Of a DNA stretch of 64,000 nt, positions 34,654-44,070 are shown one piece after another. Under the pieces are notes generated by a model. That model saw only the letters and a list, made by a program, of their open reading frames with translations. It was not told the DNA's origin and did not search any database. Positions within the stretch are counted from its first letter, which is position 1. The number at the start of each line of letters is the position of its first letter. The stretch comes from Mycolicibacterium goodii. GTDB taxonomy: Bacteria; Actinomycetota; Actinomycetes; Mycobacteriales; Mycobacteriaceae. The translations under genes and the position numbers were made by a program. The stretch covers positions 2,976,001 to 3,040,000 of the forward strand of contig NZ_CP092364.2 of assembly GCF_022370755.2 (NCBI RefSeq). Reading direction: 5' to 3'.

Positions 34654-35475
34654 CGCGTCGCGCAGGGCGGTGGCGACGCCGGGTGCCGCCGCGATGACCT
34701 TGCCGCCACCGGCGCCCGTCGGCACCCATACCGTGGCCCCGGCCTCGGCCGCGATCAACGCCGCCGCGGCCCAGTCCCACACGTGGACGCCGTCTTCGTA
34801 GTAGGCGTCGAGTTGGCCCGCGGCGACCATGCACAGGTCCAGCGCGCACGACCCGAGCCTGCGCATGTCGCGCACCACGGGCAGGATCTGCGCCAGCACC
34901 CGGGCCTGGCGCCCCCGAGCCTCGTGTGAGTAGGAGAACCCCGTGCCCACCAGCGTCATCGACAGATCATCGACGGCGCTGCAGCGCAGCGGCGTCGTCA
35001 CGCCGCCCTGGCGCACATACGCGCCGGCGCCCAGCGCGGCCGAGTAGACCGCACCGGCCGACACGTGTGCGACGGCCCCCGCGATGGATCGCCCGTCCAA
35101 CTGGACGGCCACCGACACCGCGTACGCCGGTATGCCGTAGACGAAGTTCACCGTGCCGTCGATCGGATCGAGCACCCAACTGAGCCCCGCGCGGCCGTCC
35201 TGCTGCCCGCCCTCTTCTTCGCCGAGGACGTGCTCGCCGGGCCGCAGCACCGCCAGACGCTCGCGCAACCACCGTTCGGTTTCGGTGTCCACGACGGTCA
35301 CAGGGTCCGTCGGCGTGCTCTTGGTGCGCACTGCCGACGCCCCGCTCGCCGCGTCGTCGGACGTTCTCACGCCGAACACCTCGGCGCGACGACGAAGGAC
35401 CAGTTCTGCGGCTTCTGCTGCCAACTGCTCGGCCACAGCCCGCAGTTCGGCTGGATCGGTGCTGTTCTCGGTCAC
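34627..35475 (-). CDS. suhB: Inositol-1-monophosphatase SuhB
   Basis: A protein of 282 residues. Metal-site motifs: 'GEEEGG' (first Glu), 'WVLDPIDGTVNFVYGIPAYA' (DPxDGT signature, about 103-122) and 'YYEDGVHVWDWAAAALIAAE' (WDxAA). It dephosphorylates inositol-1-phosphate, feeding phosphatidylinositol, mannosides and mycothiol. The GTG at 35475 is the start. It overlaps cei tail-to-tail by 27 bp and diverges from ppgK. Confidence 0.93.
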   Translation of the reverse strand: MTENSTDPAELRAVAEQLAAEAAELVLRRRAEVFGVRTSDDAASGASAVRTKSTPTDPVTVVDTETERWLRERLAVLRPGEHVLGEEEGGQQDGRAGLSWVLDPIDGTVNFVYGIPAYAVSVAVQLDGRSIAGAVAHVSAGAVYSAALGAGAYVRQGGVTTPLRCSAVDDLSMTLVGTGFSYSHEARGRQARVLAQILPVVRDMRRLGSCALDLCMVAAGQLDAYYEDGVHVWDWAAAALIAAEAGATVWVPTGAGGGKVIAAAPGVATALRDALAGAGMDL

Positions 35476-35553
35476 CGGTCTATCGGATCATGCCCGCCTG
35501 GAAAAGTCGCTCGGTGGGATGCCAGAGCGCACGCACGCGCGGTCGCGAGCAAC

Positions 35554-35559
35554 TAGGGT
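35554..35559 (+). promoter_or_regulatory. Possible ppgK -10 element
   Basis: TAGGGT would give a leader of about 105 nt carrying the inverted repeats at 35601-35643. Confidence 0.35.
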
Positions 35560-35600
35560 GAGGCGCGTCGCCTGCTTGTCCGCTCATCCCGACCTCCGAT

Positions 35601-35643
35601 CCGGTTCTTCGCGACCAGACTCAGAACCGGCACGAAGAACCGG
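35601..35643 (+). promoter_or_regulatory. ppgK leader with two competing hairpins
   Basis: CCGGTTCTTCG (35601-35611) pairs perfectly over 11 bp with 35633-35643. Its first 8 nt can instead pair with AGAACCGG at 35623-35630. The outer hairpin ends 15 nt before the ppgK Shine-Dalgarno (35659-35667). Confidence 0.5.
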
Positions 35644-35671
35644 CAATGCCTGTCCCGCAAAGGAGCTCCCT

Positions 35672-36481
35672 ATGACCGCACAAGATTCGCCCGCGGCCGA
35701 TCCGGCGGTCGCAGGGACCGTCGGCCGCCGCGGATTCGGCGTGGACGTCGGCGGCAGCGGCGTCAAAGGCGGCATCGTCGACCTCGACACCGGCAAACTG
35801 ATCGGCGAGCGGTTCAAGCTCGACACGCCGCAGCCTGCGACGCCGGACGCGGTCGCCAAGACCGTCGCGGCGGTGGTGCGCGAGTTCGGGTGGACCGAAA
35901 AACTCGGCGTCACCTATCCGGGCGTGGTGACCGGGGGCGTCGTCCGTACCGCGGCCAACGTCGACAAGGGCTGGATCGGGGTGAACGCCGTCGAGACCAT
36001 CAGCGATGCGCTCGACGGCCAGGAGGTGACCGTCCTCAACGATGCCGACGCCGCCGGACTCGCCGAGGAACGGTTCGGCGCGGGCAAGGACAACAGCGGG
36101 GTGATCGTGCTGCTCACGTTCGGCACCGGGATCGGGTCGGCGGTGATCCACAACGGGGTCCTGTTGCCCAACACCGAATTTGGCCACCTGGAGGTGGGCG
36201 GCAAGGAGGCCGAGCATCGCGCCGCGTCGTCGGTCAAGGAACGCAAGGACTGGAGCTACGCGCGGTGGAGCGAGGAGGTCACCAAGGTCCTGATCACCAT
36301 CGAGAACGCCATCTGGCCGGATCTGTTCATCGCCGGCGGCGGCATCAGCCGCAAGGCCGACAAGTGGATTCCGCTCCTGAAGAACCGGACTCCGGTTGTC
36401 GCCGCGGCGCTGCAGAACACCGCGGGAATCGTGGGAGCGGCGATGGCCTCGGTCGTCGACGTTCAGGCTACCGGGCGGTAG
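35672..36481 (+). CDS. ppgK: Polyphosphate/ATP glucokinase
   Basis: A protein of 269 residues of the ROK-like sugar-kinase fold. The phosphate-1 motif is 'FGVDVGGSGVKGGIVDLDTG' (about 22-41), 'VTVLNDADAAGLAEERFGAG' holds the catalytic Asp region, 'VIVLLTFGTGIGSAVIHNG' is phosphate-2 and 'FGHLEVGGKEAEHRA' the polyphosphate-glucokinase signature. It phosphorylates glucose using polyphosphate (or ATP). The ATG at 35672 has a strong Shine-Dalgarno (AAAGGAGCT). It lies directly upstream of sigA. Confidence 0.94.
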   Translation: MTAQDSPAADPAVAGTVGRRGFGVDVGGSGVKGGIVDLDTGKLIGERFKLDTPQPATPDAVAKTVAAVVREFGWTEKLGVTYPGVVTGGVVRTAANVDKGWIGVNAVETISDALDGQEVTVLNDADAAGLAEERFGAGKDNSGVIVLLTFGTGIGSAVIHNGVLLPNTEFGHLEVGGKEAEHRAASSVKERKDWSYARWSEEVTKVLITIENAIWPDLFIAGGGISRKADKWIPLLKNRTPVVAAALQNTAGIVGAAMASVVDVQATGR

Positions 36482-36550
36482 CAACCATGACCCCGGTTCC
36501 CGACGCGCGGCAAATCGCGCCGCTCGGCGCGGTACCACCCGCAGTGCCGT

Positions 36551-36556
36551 TACAAT
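36551..36556 (+). promoter_or_regulatory. Possible sigA -10 element
   Basis: TACAAT, a near-consensus hexamer in the 204-bp space upstream of sigA, would give a leader of about 120 nt. No good -35 is seen. The leader ends with GAAAGGG at 36674-36680. Confidence 0.45.
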
Positions 36557-36685
36557 GGTCATCGGCGGCCGCCTACCGAATAGCGGTGAGTATCCCAGCC
36601 GATAACAACGCCAACATTCGATAGAGACGCTTCCGGTGAAGCATGCCCATGCGCACCGGACATTCGCAAGACCGAAAGGGTGTAC

Positions 36686-38089
<1,404 letters not shown>

Positions 38090-38102
38090 AACTCCTGACG
38101 GC

Positions 38103-38134
38103 GACGGCGGATCGGACATCTCCGGTCCGCCGTC
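38103..38134 (+). terminator. sigA terminator
   Basis: A 14-bp stem with one mismatch (38103-38116 with 38121-38134) and a CATC loop, 13 bp after the sigA stop. Confidence 0.65.
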
Positions 38135-38194
38135 GGCGTATGCGCTTCGTCACGGTCGCGTCCCATCTCATTTCTTTTGTGAGCCAACGCGACC

Positions 38195-38252
38195 CGAGCG
38201 TGGGCCGTGTGCACGGAAATGTCCCGCAAACCGTGCACACGGCCCACGCTCG
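38195..38252. terminator. 22-bp perfect inverted repeat between sigA and DUF952 gene
   Basis: Perfect 22-bp arms (38195-38216 and 38231-38252) with a 14-nt spacer lie 6 bp past the stop of the convergent DUF952 gene, probably a bidirectional terminator. It is unusually long. Confidence 0.8.
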
Positions 38253-38258
38253 AGGTGC

Positions 38259-38633
38259 CTACGACTGGCCTGACAGCGGCGGGAAACGACCGTCGGGGCC
38301 CGGCAGATAGGCCGTAACAGTCATCACAGCGTCGGCCGGCAGCGGACCGTACAGATGCGGGAACAGCATCGCCTCCGGATCCGTTGGTACACCGGGTTCC
38401 CATCGAACCGGCGCCGAGAGTTTCGCGGGGTCGATGCGGAGTAACACCAGGTCCGTTCGGCCCGCATACAGACGATTCGCGGGCAGATGAACCTGTTCCG
38501 GGGCGGAAAGGTGGACGAAGCCCTGCGCCACGAGCGATTCGGGCCGATGTTCGCCGGACTCCCTGGCACGTTGCCAGTCCTCGGCACTGCACAGGTGGAC
38601 GAGAACGGCCGGCTCAGCTGAGGGCGGATTCAT
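38259..38633 (-). CDS. DUF952 family protein
   Basis: A protein of 124 residues with the family pattern 'AVLVHLCSAEDWQRARESGE', 'GFVHLSAPEQVHLPANRLYA', 'LVLLRIDPAKL' and 'LFPHLYGPLPADAVM'. The His residues in 'FVHLS' and 'FPHLYG' are conserved and could form an active site (glutathione-S-transferase-like or ADP-ribosyl-fold suggestions exist for the family). The function is unknown. The ATG at 38633 is used. It is convergent with sigA. Confidence 0.8.
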   Translation of the reverse strand: MNPPSAEPAVLVHLCSAEDWQRARESGEHRPESLVAQGFVHLSAPEQVHLPANRLYAGRTDLVLLRIDPAKLSAPVRWEPGVPTDPEAMLFPHLYGPLPADAVMTVTAYLPGPDGRFPPLSGQS

Positions 38634-38790
38634 ACCGTCAGCTTGCCGGGCGGGCAACACGGTGCGCACGTGAGACACGACACACCCGTAAAGCCCTGGG
38701 GAACAACACCGGAACCCAGAACGTCTGACAGAGTGGAGATACGCACATCGGCACTTTGCCGAAGTCGCGCAGAAGAGAGACGGAGGAGCC

Positions 38791-38982
38791 ATGAACGCAA
38801 CTCTGACAAGCCCCGAGCTGACCAGAGCCGACCGCTGCGATCGTTGCGGTGCGGCCGCGCGCGTACGGGCGAAGTTGCCCTCGGGAGCCGAGCTGCTCTT
38901 CTGCCAGCACCACGCGAACGAGCACGAGGCCAAGCTGATCGAGTTGTCGGCCGTGCTCGAGGTGAGCCCGGTCGACGCCTGA
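38791..38982 (+). CDS. DUF7455-type small zinc protein
   Basis: A protein of 63 residues. 'DRCDRCGAAARVRAKL' and 'LLFCQHHANEHEAKL' supply two Cys plus Cys/His ligands for a zinc ribbon. It is conserved near sigA/sigB in actinobacteria. The ATG at 38791 has a strong AGGAGG-type Shine-Dalgarno. The function is unknown. Confidence 0.82.
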   Translation: MNATLTSPELTRADRCDRCGAAARVRAKLPSGAELLFCQHHANEHEAKLIELSAVLEVSPVDA

Positions 38983-39054
38983 GCACGCGACACGCACCGC
39001 TGAGCACCACCCTCCTGGGCAGGAGCACATCTCGTCAGTAATGCTGGTCTGGTC

Positions 39055-40047
39055 ATGACTGGCCAACCGCTTCCGGTACCACCATCGCGCCACCATCTTC
39101 GGCATATCGCGAAACGCACGTTGTCGAAGAGCTGGGACGACTCGATTTTCTCCGAGTCGGCCCAGGCGGCGTTCTGGTGCGCACTGTCGCTGCCCCCGCT
39201 GTTGTTGGGGATGCTCGGAAGCCTGGCCTACATCGCCCCGCTGTTCGGACCCGATACGCTGCCGGCGATCCAGAACCAGTTGATCAACGCCGCGAACAGT
39301 TTCTTCTCCCCCAACGTCGTCAACGAGATCATCGAGCCGACGATCCGCGACATCGTCAAGGGCGCTCGCGGCGAGGTCGTCTCGATCGGTTTCGTGATCT
39401 CGCTGTGGGCGGGATCGTCGGCGGTGTCGGCGTTCGTGGATTCGATCGTCGAGGCCCATGACCAGACGCCGCTACGGCATCCCGTGCGTCAGCGGTTCTA
39501 TGCACTGGGTCTGTATGTGGTGATGCTCGTGGTCGCGATCGCCGCCGCGCCGTTCGTGGCGCTGGGGCCCCGCAAGATAGCCGAGCTTCTGCCCGACAAC
39601 TGGGACAACATCCTGCACTACGGCTACTACCCGGCGTTGTTCCTGGCGGTGGCGCTGGGTGTGACGGTGTTGTACCGGGTTTCGCTTCCCGAGCCGTTGC
39701 CGACGCATCGGCTACTGCTCGGAACCGTGCTGGCGACGGTGGTGTTCCTGGTGACGACGGTCGGGCTGCGGGTGTACCTGACGTGGATCACCGCAACGGG
39801 ATACACCTACGGCGCACTGGCGACGCCCATCGCGTTCCTGTTGTTCGCGTTCTTCCTGGGCTTCGCCATCATGATCGGCGCCGAGTTGAACGCCGCGATC
39901 CAGGAGGAGTGGCCGGCGGCGGACACGCATGCCAAGCGGCTCCGCAAGTGGATCGAGGCCAGAACGATGAACGGCGGCTCGCGGGCACCGGGGCGGGACG
40001 AGCCCGATCCGGTGCCCGGCGCCGCCGAGGAACCGTCTACTTCTTGA
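39055..40047 (+). CDS. YihY/BrkB-family membrane protein
   Basis: A protein of 330 residues with six main helices. Typical motifs: 'SESAQAAFWCALSLPPLLLG', 'VISLWAGSSAVSAFVDSI' and 'PIAFLLFAFFLGFAIMIGAE' followed by 'LNAAI' (the YihY signature near the C-terminus). It matches Rv2707. It was once linked to ribonuclease BN by mistake; the true function is unknown. Its 3' end overlaps the convergent DUF3039 gene by 11 bp. Confidence 0.88.
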   Translation: MTGQPLPVPPSRHHLRHIAKRTLSKSWDDSIFSESAQAAFWCALSLPPLLLGMLGSLAYIAPLFGPDTLPAIQNQLINAANSFFSPNVVNEIIEPTIRDIVKGARGEVVSIGFVISLWAGSSAVSAFVDSIVEAHDQTPLRHPVRQRFYALGLYVVMLVVAIAAAPFVALGPRKIAELLPDNWDNILHYGYYPALFLAVALGVTVLYRVSLPEPLPTHRLLLGTVLATVVFLVTTVGLRVYLTWITATGYTYGALATPIAFLLFAFFLGFAIMIGAELNAAIQEEWPAADTHAKRLRKWIEARTMNGGSRAPGRDEPDPVPGAAEEPSTS

Positions 40048-40273
40048 GGGACTCGTAGATGCGCTTGCAGTCCGGGCACACCGGGGAGCCCGGCTTGGGC
40101 GACTTGGTGACGGGGAACACCTCGCCGCACAGCGCGACCACATGCGTACCCATGACCGCACTTTCGGCGATCTTGTCCTTCTTCACGTAGTGGAAGAACT
40201 TGGGAGAGTCGCTGTCGGTCCCGTCGTCGACGCGTTCGTCGGTGTCGGTGCGCTCAATCGTCTGGGTCTGCAT
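40037..40273 (-). CDS. DUF3039 protein
   Basis: A protein of 78 residues. 'FHYVKKDKIAESAVMGTHVV' (about 27-46), 'ALCGEVFPVTKSP' and 'SPVCPDCKRIYESLKK' match DUF3039 (Rv2708c). Three Cys in 'LCGE' and 'CPDC' could bind zinc. The function is unknown. The ATG at 40273 is used. Confidence 0.85.
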   Translation of the reverse strand: MQTQTIERTDTDERVDDGTDSDSPKFFHYVKKDKIAESAVMGTHVVALCGEVFPVTKSPKPGSPVCPDCKRIYESLKK

Positions 40274-40352
40274 GGTTCATATTGTGCCTGGCTCGGCGGG
40301 ACGACGAAATCCAGCTGTTTAAGGGTGCGACGAGGTGTGAAACAGTAGAGGC

Positions 40353-40781
40353 ATGAAACAAAGCCACGAGCTGAGTTTCGACGACGATTTCGATGCCGAA
40401 GCCCGCCCGGTCCTCATCACCCGCGCCGCCCCCGCTTACGAGGAGCAGCACCGCCAACGCGTCCGCAAGTACCTGACGTTGATGGCCTTTCGCATCCCGG
40501 CTCTGGTCCTGGCTGCGGTGGCCTACAACATCTGGGAGAACGGGCTCATCTCTCTTGCGATCATCGCGGTCTCGATCCCGCTGCCGTGGATGGCCGTGCT
40601 GATCGCCAACGACCGTCCGCCGCGCAAACGCGAGGAGCCGCGCCGGTATGCCGGCCGCGGCGAGCGGGTCCCGCTGTTCCCGACGGCGGAGCGGCCCGCG
40701 CTGATGCCCGACCTCCACCGCGAATCCGCTACGCCACCGCAACCGGGGCAGGAGGATTTTCGGGGCCATCCGAGCAGCTGA
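40353..40781 (+). CDS. DUF3099 membrane protein
   Basis: A protein of 142 residues with two helices ('YLTLMAFRIPALVLAAVAYN', 'LISLAIIAVSIPLPWMAVLI'), an 'RVRKYLTLM' lead-in and 'ANDRPPRKR' after the second helix, as in DUF3099 (Rv2709). The tail is Pro/Arg-rich. The function is unknown. It precedes the sigB control region. Confidence 0.82.
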   Translation: MKQSHELSFDDDFDAEARPVLITRAAPAYEEQHRQRVRKYLTLMAFRIPALVLAAVAYNIWENGLISLAIIAVSIPLPWMAVLIANDRPPRKREEPRRYAGRGERVPLFPTAERPALMPDLHRESATPPQPGQEDFRGHPSS

Positions 40782-40797
40782 GAGCCTTCTGTCGCGA

Positions 40798-40816
40798 TTC
40801 TCAGGAGAATCTCAGG
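40798..40816 (+). promoter_or_regulatory. MprA-box-like direct repeat upstream of sigB
   Basis: TTCTCAGG-AGA-ATCTCAGG: two 8-bp direct repeats separated by 3 bp (19 bp), the architecture I recall for MprA boxes. It lies 49 bp upstream of the ECF-type -35 at sigB. It is also partly palindromic (GATTCTC-AG-GAGAATC, 40796-40811). Confidence 0.6.
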
Positions 40817-40864
40817 TCGACGCCAAAAAAGTGCAGGTCAACACGTATGAAACCGGCGGCAGGT

Positions 40865-40892
40865 GGGAACTCTTTGGGGGCATGACACGTTG
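40865..40892 (+). promoter_or_regulatory. sigB ECF-type (SigE/SigH) promoter
   Basis: GGGAAC (40865-40870) and CGTTG (40888-40892) are separated by 17 bp, matching the extracytoplasmic-stress sigma consensus known for mycobacterial sigB. A start near 40899 gives a leader of about 30 nt. Confidence 0.75.
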
Positions 40893-40928
40893 TACGTCAT
40901 GACAGTTCGAGCCGATCAGGAGGCCGTC

Positions 40929-41888
40929 ATGGCAAATGCCACCACAAGCCGCGTTGACACCGATCTGGATGCCCAAAGCCCGGCAGCCGACCTTGTGCGC
41001 GTGTATCTGAACGGCATCGGCAAGACCGCGTTGCTCAATGCCGCAGACGAGGTGGAACTCGCCAAGCGCATCGAGGCCGGGTTGTACGCACAGCATCTGC
41101 TGGACACCAAGAAGCGTCTGGGCGAGGCGCGCAAGCGTGATCTCGCGATGGTGGTCCGCGACGGTGAGGCGGCACGGCGACATCTGCTTGAGGCCAACCT
41201 TCGTCTCGTGGTCTCGCTGGCCAAGCGCTACACGGGTCGCGGTATGCCGTTGCTCGACCTGATCCAGGAGGGGAACCTGGGTCTGATCCGCGCGATGGAG
41301 AAGTTCGACTACACCAAGGGTTTCAAGTTCTCGACGTACGCCACCTGGTGGATCCGGCAGGCGATCACCCGCGGCATGGCCGATCAGAGCCGCACCATCC
41401 GGCTGCCCGTCCACCTCGTCGAGCAGGTCAACAAGCTGGCCCGCATCAAGCGCGAGATGCACCAGAATCTCGGGCGTGAGGCCACCGACGAGGAACTCGC
41501 CGAAGAGTCGGGGATCCCGGTCGAGAAGATCAACGACCTGCTTGAGCACAGCCGCGACCCGGTGAGCCTCGACATGCCGGTCGGGACCGACGAAGAGGCG
41601 CCGCTGGGCGACTTCATCGAGGATTCCGAGGCGATGTCCGCCGAGAACGCCGTGATCTCGGAGTTGCTGCACACCGACATCCGTTACGTGCTCGCCACTC
41701 TCGACGAGCGTGAACAGCAGGTCATCCGTCTGCGGTTCGGGCTCGACGACGGCCAGCCCCGCACGCTCGACCAGATCGGCAAGCTGTTCGGGCTCTCGCG
41801 TGAGCGGGTCCGTCAGATCGAGCGCGAGGTGATGGCGAAGCTGCGCAACGGCGAGCGTGCGGACCGGCTGCGCTCCTACGCGAGCTGA
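40929..41888 (+). CDS. sigB: Stress sigma factor SigB
   Basis: A protein of 319 residues, a group 2 sigma factor. Region 1.2 '[20 protein letters not shown]', region 2 '[20 protein letters not shown]' and region 4.2 '[20 protein letters not shown]' are near-identical to SigA, but it lacks SigA's long N-terminal extension. The ATG at 40929 is chosen for its AGGAGG (40918-40923); ATGs at 40899 and upstream fall at or before the predicted transcription start. It is adjacent to ideR as in M. tuberculosis. Confidence 0.96.
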   Translation: MANATTSRVDTDLDAQSPAADLVRVYLNGIGKTALLNAADEVELAKRIEAGLYAQHLLDTKKRLGEARKRDLAMVVRDGEAARRHLLEANLRLVVSLAKRYTGRGMPLLDLIQEGNLGLIRAMEKFDYTKGFKFSTYATWWIRQAITRGMADQSRTIRLPVHLVEQVNKLARIKREMHQNLGREATDEELAEESGIPVEKINDLLEHSRDPVSLDMPVGTDEEAPLGDFIEDSEAMSAENAVISELLHTDIRYVLATLDEREQQVIRLRFGLDDGQPRTLDQIGKLFGLSRERVRQIEREVMAKLRNGERADRLRSYAS

Positions 41889-41936
41889 ACCTCCGGTCGA
41901 GCCGGGGACACCGACGCTCGATCGACCCGACCTGCA

Positions 41937-41969
41937 GAATGTGCCCGCCGGATCCCGGCGGGCACATTC
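41937..41969 (+). terminator. sigB terminator
   Basis: Perfect 15-bp arms (41937-41951 and 41955-41969) with a 3-nt loop, 49 bp after the sigB stop. Confidence 0.8.
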
Positions 41970-42084
41970 GTGTCCGCGGCAGCGTCGCTGCACGGAGGGC
42001 GGCGGCGCTGTACAGGGCAAACAGCAAGATGAGGCCTGTGACCCGCTCGGCGCGGATGCGCCGCAGTTCAGGCCGTGAAAACGG

Positions 42085-42090
42085 TAGACT
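42085..42090 (+). promoter_or_regulatory. ideR -10 element
   Basis: TAGACT, 31 nt before the ideR ATG; the leader carries GGGAAGG as Shine-Dalgarno. No IdeR iron box was found here. Confidence 0.5.
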
Positions 42091-42121
42091 GTGCGGTGAG
42101 TTTTGGGCTGGGAAGGCGCGC

Positions 42122-42814
42122 ATGAACGATCTTGTCGATACCACCGAGATGTACCTGCGGACGATTTACGACCTCGAGGAAGAGGGCGTCGTGCCGCTGC
42201 GGGCGCGCATCGCCGAGCGGCTGGACCAGAGTGGTCCCACCGTGAGCCAGACGGTGTCGCGCATGGAGCGCGACGGCCTGCTGCATGTCGCGGGCGACCG
42301 GCACCTCGAACTGACCGACAAGGGCCGCGCGCTCGCCGTCGCCGTGATGCGCAAGCACCGGCTCGCCGAGCGCCTGTTGGTCGACGTGATCGGTCTGCCC
42401 TGGGAGGACGTCCACGCCGAGGCGTGCCGCTGGGAGCACGTCATGAGCGAGGAGGTCGAGCGCCGGCTGGTGCAGGTGCTCGACAACCCGACCACCTCCC
42501 CGTTCGGCAATCCCATCCCCGGCCTCTCGGAGCTGGGTGTCGCGCCGGGCGTCGACACCGAGGATGTGAGCTTGGTCCGCCTCACCGAACTGCCGGTCGG
42601 GATGCCGGTGGCCGTGGTGGTCCGGCAGCTCACCGAGCATGTCCAGGGCGACACCGATCTGATCGGGCGGCTCAAGGAAGCCGGCGTGGTCCCCAACGCA
42701 CGGGTGACCGTCGAGGCCAACAACAACGGCGGCGTGAATATCGTGATCCCAGGCCACGAGCAGGTCGAACTGCCGCACCACATGGCCCACGCGGTCAAGG
42801 TCGAGAAGGTCTGA
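42122..42814 (+). CDS. ideR: Iron-dependent repressor IdeR
   Basis: A protein of 230 residues, the same as M. tuberculosis IdeR. A DtxR-type winged helix ('[20 protein letters not shown]', about 36-55), a dimerisation domain with the metal ligands Met10, His79, Glu83, His98, Cys102, Glu105 and His106 all present, and a C-terminal SH3-like domain ('[20 protein letters not shown]'). With Fe2+ bound it represses siderophore genes and activates iron storage. Start by homology and Shine-Dalgarno. Confidence 0.97.
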   Translation: MNDLVDTTEMYLRTIYDLEEEGVVPLRARIAERLDQSGPTVSQTVSRMERDGLLHVAGDRHLELTDKGRALAVAVMRKHRLAERLLVDVIGLPWEDVHAEACRWEHVMSEEVERRLVQVLDNPTTSPFGNPIPGLSELGVAPGVDTEDVSLVRLTELPVGMPVAVVVRQLTEHVQGDTDLIGRLKEAGVVPNARVTVEANNNGGVNIVIPGHEQVELPHHMAHAVKVEKV

Positions 42815-42841
42815 CCGCATTCGGCGTGTCGCCGCGGGTGC

Positions 42842-43903
42842 TCAGGCACCTGCGGCCCGGAAACCGTCGCCGAACGTTCTGCGAGGCGGCAGCGGCACGC
42901 CGAGACGCTCGGCCTGCCGGTACCCCGTGAGAGCGAGTTCGCGGACCTGATCGGGCGGCATCCCGGATTGCAGAGCGGTGTCGAGCATGCCCGCCATTCG
43001 GTGAGTCGGATCGCAGCGCAACGCGGCATCCAACGCGATGCCCGCCAGCGGTCCGTCGCCCCGCACATAAGCCGAAAACGCAAGCTGCACAAGCGCATCC
43101 GCGCGCCACGGCGCCGGCAGAGATCGGGACAGTTCGGCCCACAACGACTCGGCCTGCCCCGCGCTCTCCCCGATGGCCAGCGCGTAGAGCGTGTCGCGCA
43201 CCCGCGCGTCGGTCAACGCCATGGCCAGCCGCGCCTGCTGACGCACCGTCAGAGCACGGCCATCGGCCAGACGCGCGGCCGCGGTGATCGCGGCCTTGAT
43301 GTCGGCTCGGACGGCGGACAGTCTGCGCCCGCCCGGACGCGGCGCAGTGGCGGCGATGGCGCTTGCGATCTCCTCCCCACGAGCCGGGTCGGGCGCGACG
43401 ACCGCCTGCAGATCGGCGCGTCGCTTGTAGAGACGACGGCCGTCGAGGACTGCCGCGACCGCCAGCGGCGAGGCGTAGGGATCCTCGACGACGCCGTTCC
43501 TGCCGCACCCGTCGGCGCAATGCCACCGACCGCCCGCGGCGACGCGGTCGACGACGTGAACCGCCAGCAGTTCGATGCCGCGTGCGCCCAGTTCCGCCGC
43601 CACGTCCTCGGCGAGGACGGCATGCTGCCCGTGGCACTGCGCGCAGTCCGCGCCTTCGGCGTCGACGATGACGGCGATGACGGCATGCGGTTCGGCTGCC
43701 GCTGCCACATCGGCGAGGTGTGCGGTCCCGTCCCGCAGGGCGAGTGAGAGATCGGTGCGCAGGACGCATCCCAGCTCGCCGCTCTCGATGGTGGCCAGCA
43801 CCAGTGACTGTTCGGGCACGAACCCCAGCACGGCAGGCAATGCGGCGATCAGCGATCCCGGCCGGTTGATGCGAAAGTCCGGTGTGTGCGGTGAAGGTGT
43901 CAT
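42842..43903 (-). CDS. DUF4192 protein
   Basis: A protein of 353 residues with the actinobacterial DUF4192 pattern: 'PGSLIAALPAVLGFVPEQSL' (about 15-34), 'AVIVDAEGADCAQCHGQH', 'WHCADGCG' and a C-terminal helical block 'WRADALVQLAFSAYVRGDGP' with TPR-like features. The cysteines ('CAQC', 'HCADGC') may bind zinc. It is the Rv2712c type. The function is unknown. It sits between ideR and sthA. Confidence 0.82.
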   Translation of the reverse strand: MTPSPHTPDFRINRPGSLIAALPAVLGFVPEQSLVLATIESGELGCVLRTDLSLALRDGTAHLADVAAAAEPHAVIAVIVDAEGADCAQCHGQHAVLAEDVAAELGARGIELLAVHVVDRVAAGGRWHCADGCGRNGVVEDPYASPLAVAAVLDGRRLYKRRADLQAVVAPDPARGEEIASAIAATAPRPGGRRLSAVRADIKAAITAAARLADGRALTVRQQARLAMALTDARVRDTLYALAIGESAGQAESLWAELSRSLPAPWRADALVQLAFSAYVRGDGPLAGIALDAALRCDPTHRMAGMLDTALQSGMPPDQVRELALTGYRQAERLGVPLPPRRTFGDGFRAAGA

Positions 43904-44070
43904 GCGCCGACCATGACAACCCGCGCCGACGCCGCCCGGCCCGATGACATGGCGGAATCGACCGGCTGTGGACGAAAACGGATCTGGGGAGGAATTCCGA
44001 AACAAAGTGTTCACGCTCCATTCCCCGCCTCCGGCGTGCGAGCGGACCCGCACCGGCGTACACACTCACC

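Noticed and set aside
36551..36685. A short upstream coding frame in the sigA leader
   Set aside because: Frames there are short and lack a Shine-Dalgarno or any conservation that I can recognise.
41970..42121. IdeR iron box upstream of ideR
   Set aside because: No sequence resembling TTAGGTTAGGCTAACCTAA was found.
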